From positions 15,439,379 to 15,503,378 of the forward strand of contig NC_064771.1 in NCBI RefSeq assembly GCF_011397635.1: DNA of 64,000 bases. The letters run 5' to 3'. The notes under the pieces are model-generated. The model worked only from the letters and a program-made list of their open reading frames with translations, made no database searches and was not told the origin of the DNA. This document shows positions 11,983 to 26,900 of the stretch, piece after piece (the first letter of the stretch is position 1; every line of letters begins with the position of its first letter). This DNA is from Epinephelus fuscoguttatus (taxonomy: Eukaryota; Chordata; Actinopteri; Perciformes; Serranidae). A program made the position numbers and the translations under genes.

Positions 11983-14900
11983 CTGTGAGTGTGTGTGCGT
12001 ATTATAGCACTGCTGTCCTGGGTAAATTGAAACTGACTGATCATAATTTTAACATTTGAAATTTTACACTGATTAACTGTTTAAAAGACAGCTGAAAGGT
12101 TCAGGACTTTTGTGGGAAAGTTTTGCAGCCTCTACGTTGAAGACAACATCTTGTTGCAACTATGTATATGTGGAATTCTTTAATGCACTTGCTGTTTACA
12201 CTGTTTACACTTGCTGATGCATTATTAAAACACGTGGTCCTATACAGTATTTACTGCTTGGCAAAAGGCAAAAGACTGGACATATCCACATAGCCCAAAC
12301 AAGTCTAAGAGTCTACAGTGTGGTGCAGGAATGAGTCCTTAAACCCAGAGATGAGTTAGCATTTTAGCACCCTTGTCTCATAGGCCATTTATTTTTTGAA
12401 TGGGTTTTTGGTTAGATGCCTGAAATAAGGTCTGTGGTTGGTTAACACAAGCTTAAGAGTCTTTCACGTTTTGTCCTATGGCGTCAGTAAATACCACCCT
12501 TGTAAATTTTGAAGGTTTTAGATGTCTTACAAAAAAGTGGTGGCCAAATGAGACTAAGAGCGTCATCACACTGAACAGCCTCCACAGTCTTGTGGTGGTG
12601 GTGACATTGAGTCATACAACCATGGTGTGGTTCGTTTATAGCCTAATGTTAGCCTATTACTTCTGGCAATTGCATTTACATTTCAGTTTTAAAAGTGGTG
12701 TTAATTTGTGAAGCTTATGTTGGCAAACAAAAACATGTAAGTATCATAAAGTTCTGCTTGCCACTGAGCTAGTTTTCTGCAATAATCCAAAATTCCATGG
12801 AAACATCCTATTGGGTTTTTTGTTGCAGAACAAGGGCAATGTTAACTTCTGCATGGGCCTGCAAAAACATCATCCCTGCAGCACTCTATGACTGTATATA
12901 AAGATGAACAGCATGACAGTCAAAACATCTTGATTGCAGTAGGGGTCATAAACCCCGCCCCCTCCCTGTTAGTTGATGAGACATGGGCAAAACTAGAAAA
13001 AATTCAAAAGAACATGTCAAATCATTTTTTTCTAAAGATGGTTTCTATAATTTTAGGTGGTTCTTGCTTTATTTGATGGTATAAAAAGGGGTTTGTGACA
13101 TTACGGTTGACACCAATGAGTGTTAATCAGTGTGCTTGCAACCAATGGCCCTGGACGAGTGTATGGATGGGAACTTGGCATTGTGGTTCCACTTCTCAAA
13201 TGCTACTGCACAGACTCTCACTCCAAAAGTTCAAGATATCTGGCCATATCCACAGCACTTTAACTCCATTTTTGTAGAACAGGAGTATGTGGAGACGTGT
13301 TGTTCATCTTCACATACAGTCTCCAGGCACAGCGCTTTGAGACTAATGCTAATGTCAGCAGAGTAACATGCCCACAATAACAAAGCTAACAGGTAGGTAT
13401 AATGTTGATCATGTTATTAGTTTAGCATGTTAGCATGCTAACATTTGCTGCAGAGTCCTGCATTGGATACCTGGCAGTGGATCAGCAAAATAGATGATTC
13501 AATTGTGGTATTTTGTCCTGATTCTTGGTTCTGGTTGAAAAAACAAACCTATGGGTTGGAATGTGGGTGTTAGAAGATGCATACATCAGAATAAATTGAG
13601 AATAATGATAATTGATTTACTGTTTTAATGGTTTTATCCTTTATGTCAGCTCTGTCATTTGAGCCACCTGGAATATTAGAGCTGCTTCACTCAGGTGCAT
13701 TACTAACAGGCATGTTAACTGTGGAGATGTGCCGCTCAGTATTATGTGAGTAAGCAAAAAAATATTCACTTAAATTGTATTGCCTGAATAATCATCATTT
13801 TAAAATATATTATCTTAGTTTCACATGTATAAAAAATCCCCAAATAATCACTTTTAAATGTGCTGCCTAGCTAATTTTTTGGAATAGCAAGTGCATGGTT
13901 ATAGCATTTGTGGTTTTGGGTCAGGCAGTAGATCTTGTGTTGGCGAGTCGGGTTGGGTTGCAGAACTAATTGGTCATATGTGCGGGTGGCGGGGCGGGAG
14001 CTGTAACACATGTTGCGGTTTTGGTTTGGAAGCGGGTCTTGAGAATCAGATCTGTGCTGGACTCTGATTTGCTAATTATCACTAAACACAAAGTACAGCT
14101 GAGGCTGATGGAAATGTCATTTGCTTTGCAAGATTTACTTCGGCTGACCGACCAACAATGCCATCCTTGGAGCCGCAGCTCTGGCATGACTAAAAAAAAT
14201 CTGAATTACACAACACTTATGCAAGAGCTACAGAAGAGACACTGAAATGTTGTCAGCACTCTGTGCACGGTTGCCCAATCAGGAGCCAGAGAGGCAGTGA
14301 CAGCAAGAGCGTGAGACAAGATGATGCAAACAACATAATTGCCTTTTAGACCACAGTCTTTTTCTCCCTCGCTCTCACATGTATCTAAGCATGTGCTGAC
14401 TCTGTCTGTCACTTCACTGTACTCTGTCGTCTCTCTTTAAGTTTCATTACTTCAGAGTGTTCTCTCCTTTTTGGTTCATGTTACCCAACATGTGACAGCA
14501 ATACAGACAAGCACACAGAAAAGGCCTGGGCCAAGCCAGAGTTTGTGACCTTAAACCAAACTGAAGTTTCTATTAAAGACTCGAATGTCTGCGGAAACAA
14601 CGGGGGAAGTTTCTTTTGGAGGACGCACTCAACCATGACGCACTCCTCTATATTAAATTTGGCACCCAGCATTCCCTGTTGACATCGTTACTTGTTTGGA
14701 CATCTCCTGCACACTCTACTATGTGTTGGCGGAATTAAATGATAAAATCCCAAAAAGGCTGCCATGTTTACACACGTCATCCTCAAAATTTGGACTTTAT
14801 GATCCAGTATCCTTCACGGACAGCATGTGTGCAGTCATTTTTAGCATTTATGGCCTCAACCATGGAAGAGTTAGCACACTAAAAGCGACACACAGAGTCA

Positions 14901-17900
14901 ATCTGTTAACCCTCAGTCGGTTTAACAAATTAGGAAAAGTTAGCCACCATTAAATTTTAGATCAACCTGTGGCATTATTTGTGTTTTGTTTCTTGTATTT
15001 GAAGGTGCTGTATGGTAAATGGTAAATGGACTGCACCGTATAGCACCTTTCCAGTCTTCTGACCACTCAGAGCGCTTTTTACACTACTCCATTCACACAC
15101 ACATTCACACACTGGTGGCCAAGGCTACCATACAAGGTGTCACTTGCCACTCAGTAACCATTCACACACTCTTACACACTGATGGAACAGCCATCGGGAG
15201 CAATTTGGGGTTCAGTATCTTGCCCAAGGACACTTCGACATGCAGACTGGAGGAGCCAAGGTTCGAACCCCCGATCTACCTCTGAACCACAGCTGCCCCT
15301 ATGCAACTCTGGAGAAGGATAGTAGATAGCTGAATCTTATTACGAGTTTGCCAAATACCAATGCTTTGGGTTGGTAGTCGGACCGAACCACCAACTCAAA
15401 GCCTTGGTATTTAACAACATGGGAATGAGGCTTAAACATTTATGGATGAATCCCTCTGATGTTTCCTCTAACGCTACCCATCTTGATGTGCACTTCTCTT
15501 TCACCAGTCAACCTAATGTGAGCAGCACTGGAGAAAGCAGAAAGTGAAGCAATACCTATCCCAAGTACATTTCTCAAAGACTTCTCAGAGTTGTTTAAAA
15601 CTATGTGGGTAAACCATGCCAAACAAAATTAGAGTAAGTAAACTATAAATGTGTCTGTAGAGGGACTTTAATATATTTCCTTGAGATACAGAGACAAGCT
15701 CATGAGCCACACCTCTGGTAAGTAGCTGGGTCACTGATATTCCACATCACTTCCTGCCCAAAAGAACCCACGTGTCCACCGTCCTTTGTCCACAGTCCAG
15801 CGGAGCCGTCAGCCGAGGCTGTGAGGATGAACAATCTGTCAGCCACCTCAAGGACTTCCACACTTACTAATGCTCTCTCATGAGCCTTCCAACACTGCAG
15901 CAGAGGAGGACGATCATAAGCTGGCTGTGTGGAAAGAGAACACCTCAGGTATAGAGGGATATACAGTACAGCATACATTTTTTATGTATTCGCACTGCCT
16001 CACACACACAAAGACATACACTCACCTCGCGTTGGATGTCCAGTGCATAGTGATAGATGTCCCAGATCTGAAGCCAGCCCGCTGTGTCTCCGGAGACCAG
16101 GATGGTATTTGTAGTCTGATCTGAGCTCAGGCACAGCACACGCTCACCTGGCTGCTGTGGAGCATAGAACTGGCCTGGAATAGGGGAAAAAAAAGAACTT
16201 TATTCATGCAGTTTTCCAAACATAACAAACCCAAATAAAATGTAGATGCATTTACATTTTTATAAGAGTCTCCTGTAGGTTTGGACTCCTGAGGGTCTAC
16301 AAGGATAAAGTTGCATGTGTATAAATGTAGTTATAGTCAGATTATGTTCCAATTTCAAGAACACTGTCTGAACGTCTGAGGCAAATTGCTACCCTTTAAT
16401 GTTATGTCACACATCTCCCTATTATGTCACGCTATCAAATTCCTCTCTGCTAGAAAAATGTATGGACACATAATACAGACATATACACACACACACAAAT
16501 GCACACTGGCTCACTCACACACCCATGCATGCTCGTACACATATGCCGCGGTCACAGTGCATGAATCCCACACCACTAAACACAGATGGGATCTGGAAAG
16601 AGACATAGTTGTGGGCTGCCAGGAATGGTACAGGCAGGAGGCCAAGTCGACAGTTCAGCCTAACTGTCACTGCTCGGGCTGTTTGTAAATCCATCTTATG
16701 GGAGGGTCATTACCACTGACAGCTGCTTGTCAATTGCTCGTACAGTTTGGTGCTTCGACCTCCCTCATACTGGGAGAGTTTTATTCTAAATTCATGTTCT
16801 TCATACATTCTTCTGAATTATACACTAAGCATCCACCCTACCTCTCTCTTCCCCACTCACCATAAGTGTGTGTCTGTCCAGTGATGCTCCAAAAGCAGAC
16901 ACAGCCAGCCTGCGATGACACCAGGACACCTCTGTTCCTCAACTTCCTGTTGCTGGCCCGATGCTGAAGGAACAAGAGGCTGTCCACAGGGGGCAAGGTT
17001 CTGGATGCACATGAGCAGAGGAAAAAATAAACAAGCAATAACAAAGGATATCATCCACTAAGGATGCAGTACTCATGAGAATATTGTATAGTTTCCATCT
17101 AGGCACTTTTTTAAAAATCTTTTACTTGGATGACATTTATGACATATTTGTCAATCCATTTTCATGTGCTTATCCAAGGCTGGGTCGTGGGGGCAGCAGG
17201 CCAAGCAAAGCACCCCAGTCGTCCCTCTCCCCAGCAACGCTTTCCAGCTCTTCCTGGGGGACCCCAAGGTGTTCCCAGGTCATATGAGATATGTAACCCC
17301 TCCAGTGTGTTCTGGATCTACCCCTGGGCCTCCTACCAGCGGGACGTGCCTGAAACACCTCCAGCGGGAAGCACCCAGGAGGCATCCTGATCAGATGCCC
17401 GAACCTCAACTGACCCAACTGATGCAAAGGAGCAGTCCAGATGTCTGCACTCCTTACCCTTTCTCTAAAGCTAAGCCCAGCCACTTCACAGAGGAAACTC
17501 ATTTCAGCCGCTTGTATCTGTGATCTCATTCTTTTAGTCACTACCCAGAGCTCATGACCATGGGACATGTTATTTGCTTTACTCTCCTTGTGTTTTACAT
17601 GTGTTTAGTTTATTGTACAGCACTTTGTAACTGTGTTTTGAAAGGTACTATATAAATAAACGTTCAGGGACCATTGGTTTATTCTTTAACAATGTATTGC
17701 ATTTCGTAGCATATTATATGTTTGTTTTTCTTTAATGCAGTACAATATTGTCCTCTGAAGTGTTGTGGAGTAGAGGTATAAGGTAGCATAGAGTGGAAAT
17801 AGTTAAGAAAAGTAAATAAGTACCTCAAACACTTACTTAAGTACACTTCTTGAGTAAATATAATCAGTTACAAAGTCTTAGAATTTATTGTGTTATCCTT

Positions 17901-20900
17901 AACATTTTTGGAGAGTAATAAAAAAAGATTAGTGTCAGTTTGATTAATGTCAAAACTTGTAAGATACATCAAGTATCCCACATCTGGTCAGTGGTGCCTA
18001 TGATATCACAAGTGATGAAGTGAGGAGACAAATTTTAGCTTGCTCAAAATGAGTTTATACTGGGACGGTTACAAATCTTAGCAGGTCGACCACAGACTAT
18101 AAAGATAATCGATGTAGCCACCATGACGTCACCCATTGGTTTGTGGGCTCCCATTTTAAAGCCTCTAGTTTGGCATTTGGCCATAGCCAACATGGATATT
18201 TAGAGCCAGAAGTGACCTGAGGTATAGGACTACACTGGGATTGGGATCCCAAAAGTCCTGCGGGACCCAACACAAACCTCATAGGAACACTTGGTTTTAT
18301 CTTTGCTGCTTGTGGGAGCAGGCAGTCGAAAAAAACATGTGGGTTCAAGAGATTAATTAACTTGAAGGATGAAGACGCCAACAAGTGAAGCAGAAAATAA
18401 GATAAAAGCAAGACATTACAATACAAAAGAAAAGTAGGGCGTATTATAGATAATTATAATAACACTGAACCCCAGGGACACCAGAATAACTGTAATTATG
18501 AATGAAATTATGCACTAGAATGTAATTTCAGTAGCTATTACTAACAGTTATGATTATCTTTCCTAATACCACAATAAAATAATGTGTTTTCCCTGTGGCA
18601 AAGTAGAAGACTCAATTTATTGATAATCAATCTCTTGTGTGGGCATGTATGGTCAAAGTGTTTGCGGGTGTAGGCTGGAGCTACACCCAGGGTGTGCAGG
18701 AGGAGGATTAGGAAAACAGTCTTGCACAAGGCTTTAACAAGAGGTGACGATATTTGAACGAATTTTAACATGTGTTTTTGGGCATTTTTAACATGGGTGT
18801 CTATGGGGACTGACTGGCGTCTGGGGCCTCAAGAGGTCACTTGAGGAACTTCAGTTTTTGGCACTTGGTGTCGGCTTAATTCTTCAGTTGCCACTTGAAG
18901 ATAACACACACACAGCTACATTTTCTCACCCATTCTGTGTCCGTCTCTGTAAGTGAAGCGCTGGTCCTTGTGTCTCAAGCCTCCAGATAATGACCTCTCC
19001 ATCATGGCTCGCCGTGGCAACAACGCCCAGAGCAGAGCACTGACACACGGCCAAGATGTCTGATTTGTGGACACCGCTGGACTTCCATGACATGCCAGCT
19101 CTTACATACAAATCCTATACGTACAGTAAAGATGGCAATATTAAACAACAGCAAAGCTTGTTACTGATTACATAAATGAAGGAAACATTTGAATGTAATA
19201 TTCAGGTTCAAAATCAATAGTCCTGTGCTGTATTCCACTGCGTGCCTGAGCTTGTTGGTTGAAATTGTGCAACTCCTTGCACATCACTTCTCACCATGTG
19301 ACAGTTTACAAATGATCTGAAATCACATGTAATTGTTTGTGTTGCCTTGTGGAAAGCAGCTCTATTTCCTTCTCTGCTTTACTGATTTTGTTTACACCTC
19401 TGGGCTACAGTGTTGAGGTCAGCTCTTTAAAATGGACTACGCGGAGGCTCAGCATGATGGACGCCAGAGAAATACTGCTGCAGATGTCTTGCATGGCATG
19501 GATGTCTTTGATCTCAGCAGGTGCGTGTGTAAATGTAATTTACGTCATTCACTGATACCATTTATTCTCAAAAAAAAACCCATCACCTGCTTTTTTATTT
19601 TTTACTGAAAATGTTTTCTTGCAGACCTGGCTCTGCTGACACAGGGGGCTTTATAATGAGAAACATTATGAGTAGGGGAGAAACAGGACTGGGAATTTGC
19701 TGGAGAAGCACAAATACTGCATGTTACTGCTGTAGTCGAGGGATGAATCCCACCGCAGAGCAGATGGTAGTTAAAGGTTGAGAGGTAAAATGTAACACAA
19801 GAATTTGAGGTCTAAAAATATGCACGTCTAGACTTTTGTCTCATGTTGCAGGTCATACTGGTGTTTATACTGGCACTGGCAATGCTTCATCTTTATTTCT
19901 TATAAAATGCATAAATGTGTCAGTGGATGTGGTGAATCTTTTTTATGCTCTAAAACGTTCTAGACATTACTAACAATAAAAAAGACACAAGAGGTCTGAT
20001 TTAAAGATACCACAGATTCACCTACATATTTATTGGATGTATTCAAATACAGTTTGTGCTACAATTGCAGGAAATATTTTCTCAGGCTGAACGACAAACT
20101 GTTTCTTAACAAAAATGTAGTGTTTTAAGTCTGTACCAGATTAGTCACTATGGTGACAACTGTTTGTGTGGGAATCATCATCCAGCATTCAACATCTGGG
20201 GAAGAACTTGTGGATGAGCAAAGGCGTGTAGGCTAAGACTTTTCGATGTGTGCATCTTGATGTATTTAAGATTTTTGGTCATTAGTGAATATGCGTGCTG
20301 CACTTCCCGGAATCGCCTGTCAATCTAAAGTTCTTGTAATGCATTTAATGCTGTGATTCTGTCTTTCTTGTCCGTCCGGTAATGATATCTGCTCACGCTA
20401 ACTGCAGTTATCCTATTTTTCTAAACAAATGGCTCTTACTGTTAGAAACATGACAAAGTATTTTTTGTCCAGCAAAGCATTTTTCCCTGAAAAGACCTAC
20501 CAAACATGCACAAAATTAAGAATGTCTTGCATTTTTTTCTTACTTCAAGTTTGATTATGTGAGGTATCCTGCGGCAATGCGCTAAAGAAAGCAAGGAAGA
20601 ACAACACTGCTAGCAAGCAATATACTTGAACAATGTGAGTTCCAAATTTGTACAAAAAAATGGGTGTTACAAATGTTTATTATGTGTTAAGGTTGTACAA
20701 ATTGGTACCTTATATATTCTGTACCTTGACTTTCAATTGAAAATAAAGGGAAAAATGTAAGACCTGGAATATTATGGTTCATTATTACCTCCATCAACAA
20801 GTGTAAGTTTTTGATTCAACTTTTCTTTTTGTCTGTTTGTCAGCAGGATTACAACAAACTGCTGGCCCAATTTTCATGAGACTTGGTGTAAGGCTGTAGC

Positions 20901-23900
20901 GTGAGCCAAGACAGAATTTTGGAGCAGATCTAACTCATGGGGTGAATACGCTAATTATTTTTCACTTTCGTTAATAATGTTAGATAGGGCATTTGGCCTC
21001 AGTGTAATAAATGGCATACATCTTCAAATCCAGTGGATGTTAGTGAAGTTCGGTAGTGCCAGAACAGCCAATTTTAGGAATCCAACAGCTCCATATCACA
21101 ATCCACATTCACAGATACCAGTAATCCTCTGTAGGGGACGCCTACAGAGGATTACAGAAAGCAGATTCTATAGAGCACTCAGGGAGAACTGATACAATTG
21201 TATTGACATTTTTTCTCAAACTAAGTTGTGGCTATGGAAACGTAAGTACACACATAATAGGTTATGCAACTAATTACACTCTTACTCGCATCCAAATGTG
21301 AATTATCTGCAATAAAATAAAATAAAATCCAGCAGACATATAAGGAAAAATTTACACTTCCCAAGAGCAAGCAATAAAATTAATGTTGTAAAAATACCTA
21401 ATAAATGCACAGCTGAGGTAATAAGGTTTCGGTAAGGCACAACAGCATTTTAACATAATTCAAATAGTTTTGGAAATATATCCAGAGATATAGTGGTTGT
21501 GCTTGCAGATGTGCATATCAGTAAAGACTGGACTATTGGCCTTGGCAGACTGGTGTGTGCTCTCCAAGTTCCCTTCTATTTATTTTGTTGTGTTAGTTAA
21601 AAGTAAACAGTTAAAGAGTAACTTAAAATCTTGTTTTGCTGCTATTCAGGGGTTTATGTTCTCACTTCGTTGTAGTGATACTACATGGCTCTACTCCCTC
21701 TGACATCACTGTTATGTGTGATTACAGGTGCAACAGGCCTGAAACATTCAACCAGAGAAGGCAGGGAAACACTGATTCTCAGCCTGGTGTAAAGTCACTC
21801 TATGTGAGAGTGCTGTGGATTGTCAATTTAAGTTTCATTTTACCTTGGCAGTTGCAATGTCATACTGAGCGATTCGCTGGCTCCACCCCACAGCCAGCAG
21901 CTTGTTGTCATGGAGACAGGTCAACCCGGTGACCTCAGAATTGGTGACAGGCTCCAGTTTGTGCAAATTAAGGCCATTTAGTAAGTTCCACACCTGCTGG
22001 GGAAACAATCCTCTCATTAACAAACTCTTTCTCTCTGACTTTCTCATATATGTGAAATAAATATGTATACACATTGTTGGTGCACCAACTGGAACAAATT
22101 CAGCATTTTTGTACAAACTGACAGTGAGAAGTGGTATCAAACCTTAACAGTGCCATTGCGAGCCCCAGTAATCAGTCTTTTGTGGGAGGAGTCTAGTGCC
22201 ATGCAGGTGACGGCATCCTCTCCATGAGCGTTTAAGATCTGAAGTCGCCTCCTTCCTGTCTCCACATCCCACAGAGACATAGATGAATCGACATGTCCAG
22301 TCACTACCTGTCTCAGAGCGGGGTTGTACAAAGCGCAGGAGAGGGCAGGACCACTTTGAATTTTTGGTTCCCTCTCTTCATCTGTCAGCCATCCGCCCCC
22401 TCCTCTTCTTGTCTCAGCCAGGTTGAGCAGGGCCAGGTAATCTTTGCATCCCACCACCAGATGAGACTGTGTATGCTCAGGAAGAGGAGGGCTCAGCAAC
22501 AGGAAGGGGAAGTTGCCGTGTTCTGGGATTCGACCTGGCTGCTGGCAGGGGAACTGCAGGGAGACGGCTTTCAAACAGTGATGACTGGAAATGTCCCAAA
22601 CCCTCAGCTCCTGACAAAGAAACAATTCATTCACTTAAAAATAAACAAGCTCTGTTGTGATCATGTTGCGTAAAACAGATCTAAGCATCATCTTTAATGA
22701 CTCACAGCATCTCTGGAGTAGCTGAAGATCTGCCCAACAGGTTGGTAGATAGCAACATCCAACACAGTGGTGCGGTGACCCAGCAGCGTAGCTACGGGAC
22801 GTGTGGTCACAAATCGAGTCCATAGTCTGACTGTTCGGTCACAACTTCCTGTGACTAGCAACTGCAGAGACGCATTGTAGTCAAAACATTTAGCTCCCTG
22901 AAATGAGACAAAAAGACCAGGATGGGATACAGAATATGTTGCTTAATGCAGATACACATGAACTGGTGTATAAAGGGACAGTTCACCCCCAAAATCAAAA
23001 ATACATCTTTTTCCTCATACCTGTAGTGCTGTTTATCCATCTAGATGGTTTTGGTGTGAGTTGTTGGGTGTTGGAGATGTCGGCTGTAGAGATGTCTGCC
23101 TTCTCTTGAATGTCATCGAACTAGATGGTACTTGGCTTGTGGTGCTCAAAAAAATACATTTTAAATAGTCAACAACAGTGTCTCTTTCCAGAAATAGTGA
23201 CCCAGTTACTCAACATAATCCACAAACCTTGTTGTGAACAGTTTCATGTAGGAACTATTTTATTTCTACCAAACTACACCCCCCAACTGTATCACTGCAC
23301 AGAAGGAAGAGTGCATCTACTGCTATCTCACCTAGCACAACTGAGCTAGCTAACGTTAAAGCTCAGCCGAGGAGGACGGCATTAATGTTTACATTTTGCA
23401 CTGTCACAAGAACGAGCCTCTGATCCATGAGTAGATGCACACGTCCTTCTGCCTGATTATACAATTGGCGGGTGTAGTTCGGTAGAAAGAAAATAGTTCC
23501 TACAGGAAACTGCTCAAAACAATGTCTGTGGATTATCTTGAGTAACCGGCTCATGATTTCTGGAACGAGACATTGCTGTTGAGTTTTACAAATGTATTTT
23601 TTGTGCTTTGAACGTCTCTACAGCTGATACCTCCAACACTCTGCAACTCACACCAAAACAATCTAGACTGATAAACAGCACTACAGGTAAGAGGAAAAAT
23701 ATATATTTTGATTTCGGGATGAACCGTCTCCTTAATGGCTCTGTCCCTTGAAAAATAAAGCATGTTCATGCTTCTAAGATATAAATAAAGTCAGCTGGTT
23801 TCAATATTTTTGAACTGAGGAGTTTTTCATTGTTAAAATGTCCAGACAGTTAATTGGAGTATAAAATGAGCATGCTTGCTCAAAAAAACCCCATTGTGAA

Positions 23901-26900
23901 TAACAGGAAGCATCACCACCCAGTTTAATAACATTTTGTGCAGTAGCATTACTTTTTCTCTCCACAGTCAGTGGCACCGTCTGCTTCTGCATGCTGAGCA
24001 AGAATCAAATTTAGAAAGAAGTAATTTGACTCACATTTCATATTTGTTCTTCTACATAAAATTGGCTCGGGATAATTCAGTGAATGGGGGATGCACTATT
24101 TGCATTTGCCATGTAAGGACATTTATTGATTTCTAAATAATTTTAATGGAGTGAAAGTGGATTTCCAAACCCTGACCCACCCAGTTAGGACAGGGTCACC
24201 CAGACCAGAGTACTGTGACATGTGTTCATCTGACCTTGATCCACATCAAAAGTATATAATGACAAAAATCATTATACTCTCTCCCTGTTTTTTTATGTTT
24301 CATTTTTCTCATTCAACTTTAATAGAGAAATAAATGTCTGGAAAGAGTTGGAATTCTGAGAGACTGAATCACTGAGTGCTTAAACCTGACTTTGTGAACA
24401 TGTGTTTCTGAAAGTTCTTAAAAATTCAACAACAAAAACTTTCATTATACAAGTATAACCAAAAGAATAAAGTATGATGCACTATTACATAATACACAAC
24501 ACATAATAACCTGCTATTAGCATCAGACAAAATCACACTGTGTCATTTTCACTGTCGGTTACCTGCTTAAGTTTCCAAATATAAGGCTCCTGCTTCAGTG
24601 ACACATTCATAAAGACCACAGAGGTGGTGTCACTTTCTGATGATGTCATGACTACATTGGTGTCAGGCTCAAACATCACTCTGTTGATTGGCTCCTGGTG
24701 GATGTTGGGGATGTGACGGTAGGAGACCATGTCGCTGTGTTTACCGAGGTCCTGTTGTCACGAAGGATAACAATAAATGCTTATATGTAAAATGGTGTGA
24801 AATCAATAAGTGCTTATTATTGCTGACTCACTGTTACACTGTTTAAAATTTGGGTTTGCATGGCACTTTTCTCTGTAGGAACCAGAGACTGAGCTAAGTA
24901 ATTAAATAGACAAGACCATGCTTACTGGAAAAAAGATCCTCTGCGGGCCCTTCTCTGCCTTGGATGGATTTTTGAAAAGACCTTTAGATGGGTTCAGGAA
25001 CCACATGAGATGTACACCTCCTCTTTCATCCCCCAGTAGCAGCAGTGAAGGTTGCTTTGGACACTTTGAGGGAAAAACCACATGAAGTGATGAGTTTATT
25101 GATTTTCGAGTACATCTGTGAAGCAAAAAAGGACATCTCAAGGGAATAGTGGTCCTACCTGAACATCATACCAGTAAAAAAGAGCAGTCGGGACACTACG
25201 AAACCCTTGGAGCAAAGATGAGACAAGGAGTTAACACTTGAAAATTTGGATAATTGTACAGTCACTGATTCTTATTAGTGAACAGCTCAGTTTAGTAACA
25301 GCAATCACGTATACCAAACAAGTGGACATCTTCAAACAAACTGCCCATGGAGACATTGACAAAATGCAAGTCCCTGCAGTCGGTTGCTATGGCAACCTTG
25401 TGGACATTGCCCATAGAGACAGCATCAGTGGTCCAGCCTCTGAATCTCCTGGTGTTGGCCACTTCCTCTGTTGGATCTCCAGCAAGCTGCATTAAATAGA
25501 ATTAAATATAAAACATGTGAGTGAGTGTGTTGTGCTTCCATGTGAATGTAAAAGTAGTACCATGATGTCACTCACCCCTAGGGTTTTGAAGATGTGTAGG
25601 CTGCTGCTCCAGACAGTGATCTGGCCTCCCTTACTGACACTGACATAGCGGAGTGGAGGAGGGTGGGAAACAGCAACCACACGCACTGTTGGCTCCCGCT
25701 GTGGAGGAATGAGTTAAACTATAATGAATTAAAAAAAGGTCATTGGAGCAATAAAAGTATTACTTTTAGAAAAATGATGTATAAGAAGAGCAAAGAAAAG
25801 AAAATTAGAAAACTGAGTGCAGCTAGTAAACTTGTCACCCCGCAGAGGATGCTAACGGCAACTTCTGGAGCAATCAATATGCCTCAGCCTGCCTTATAGC
25901 ATTGGCAGCAAACACTTTAAGTATCATTTATAAAAACGTATATGTGCTGTAAGTTTTAAACCCAAATAAAAAGATTAGTGTTAAAGCCCAGGGCAGATAT
26001 CTAACCTGGGAACAAGAGACAGACAAAAACAAAACTCATTTTGGGGCAGAAAACCTCCATTGGCTAACAACACACACAGCTGGCTAACGTTGTTAATATG
26101 CTAGCTAACTGCTAACACATACAGCAGACAGGCAACAGACACAATGCAACATTTTTCTCCACTGGAGCCCTGTTTCTGTCCACCTGACAAATATAAATCT
26201 GATATTCACTTTCTTTTTTAACTTCATTTTGGTCTCTGACAACATCTAAGGTGCTTTAGCTTGCTAACGTTGGACTTTCGTCACCAGCTAGCATAACTGC
26301 TATCTTTGCCAGTTGGTGCTGGGCAGTGAACTTTGCTGAAAGCCTCTGACTGGTAAGTTGGTAAGAATAAGACTGGCCTGTATACTCTTGCAGTAGGCTT
26401 GTCATTATTAGTGACCTTTTTTTTTTTTTTTACATTAAATGTAACATAAGTTGGGGTTACTTACATGTAAGTTAGTGTAGGAATGTTTGTTTTATCAAAG
26501 TTACATTTATTTGTTAGGCTTTGACTGAGTAAGGTTTCAAAAACTACCTATTATTGAAGTCCATATTAAAGTTTAAAAATACATATTTTTTCCTCTTACC
26601 TGTAGTGCTATTTATCAATCTAGATTGTTTTGGTGTGAGGTAACGAGTGTTGGAGATATCAGCTTTAGAGATGTCTGCCTTCTCTTGAATGTAATGAAAC
26701 CAGATGACACTGCTTATGGTGCTCAAGGAGGTAAGAAATACATTTGAAAAACTCAGCAGGGATGTCTCTTTCCAGAAATTATGACTCAAGATAACCCACA
26801 AACCTTGTTTTGAGCAGTCTCATGTAGGAACTATAGAGTGCCCCAGAAATGAGTCGTAAAACCTGGAAATGAGTTAGTGTTTTTGCACTGTTTTTGCACA

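Noticed and set aside
15440..15622. Minus-strand open frame just downstream of WD exon 15 as a next exon
   Set aside because: No acceptor in the needed phase and no similarity to the family; not used.
17170..17568. 132-aa minus-strand open frame as a host gene or WD exon
   Set aside because: It is the typical C-terminus of a fish LINE (HLIRMPPG, LESVAGERD).
22293..22673. Plus-strand 126-aa open frame
   Set aside because: Antisense to WD gene exon 10, whose minus frame has clear WD repeats and splice sites.
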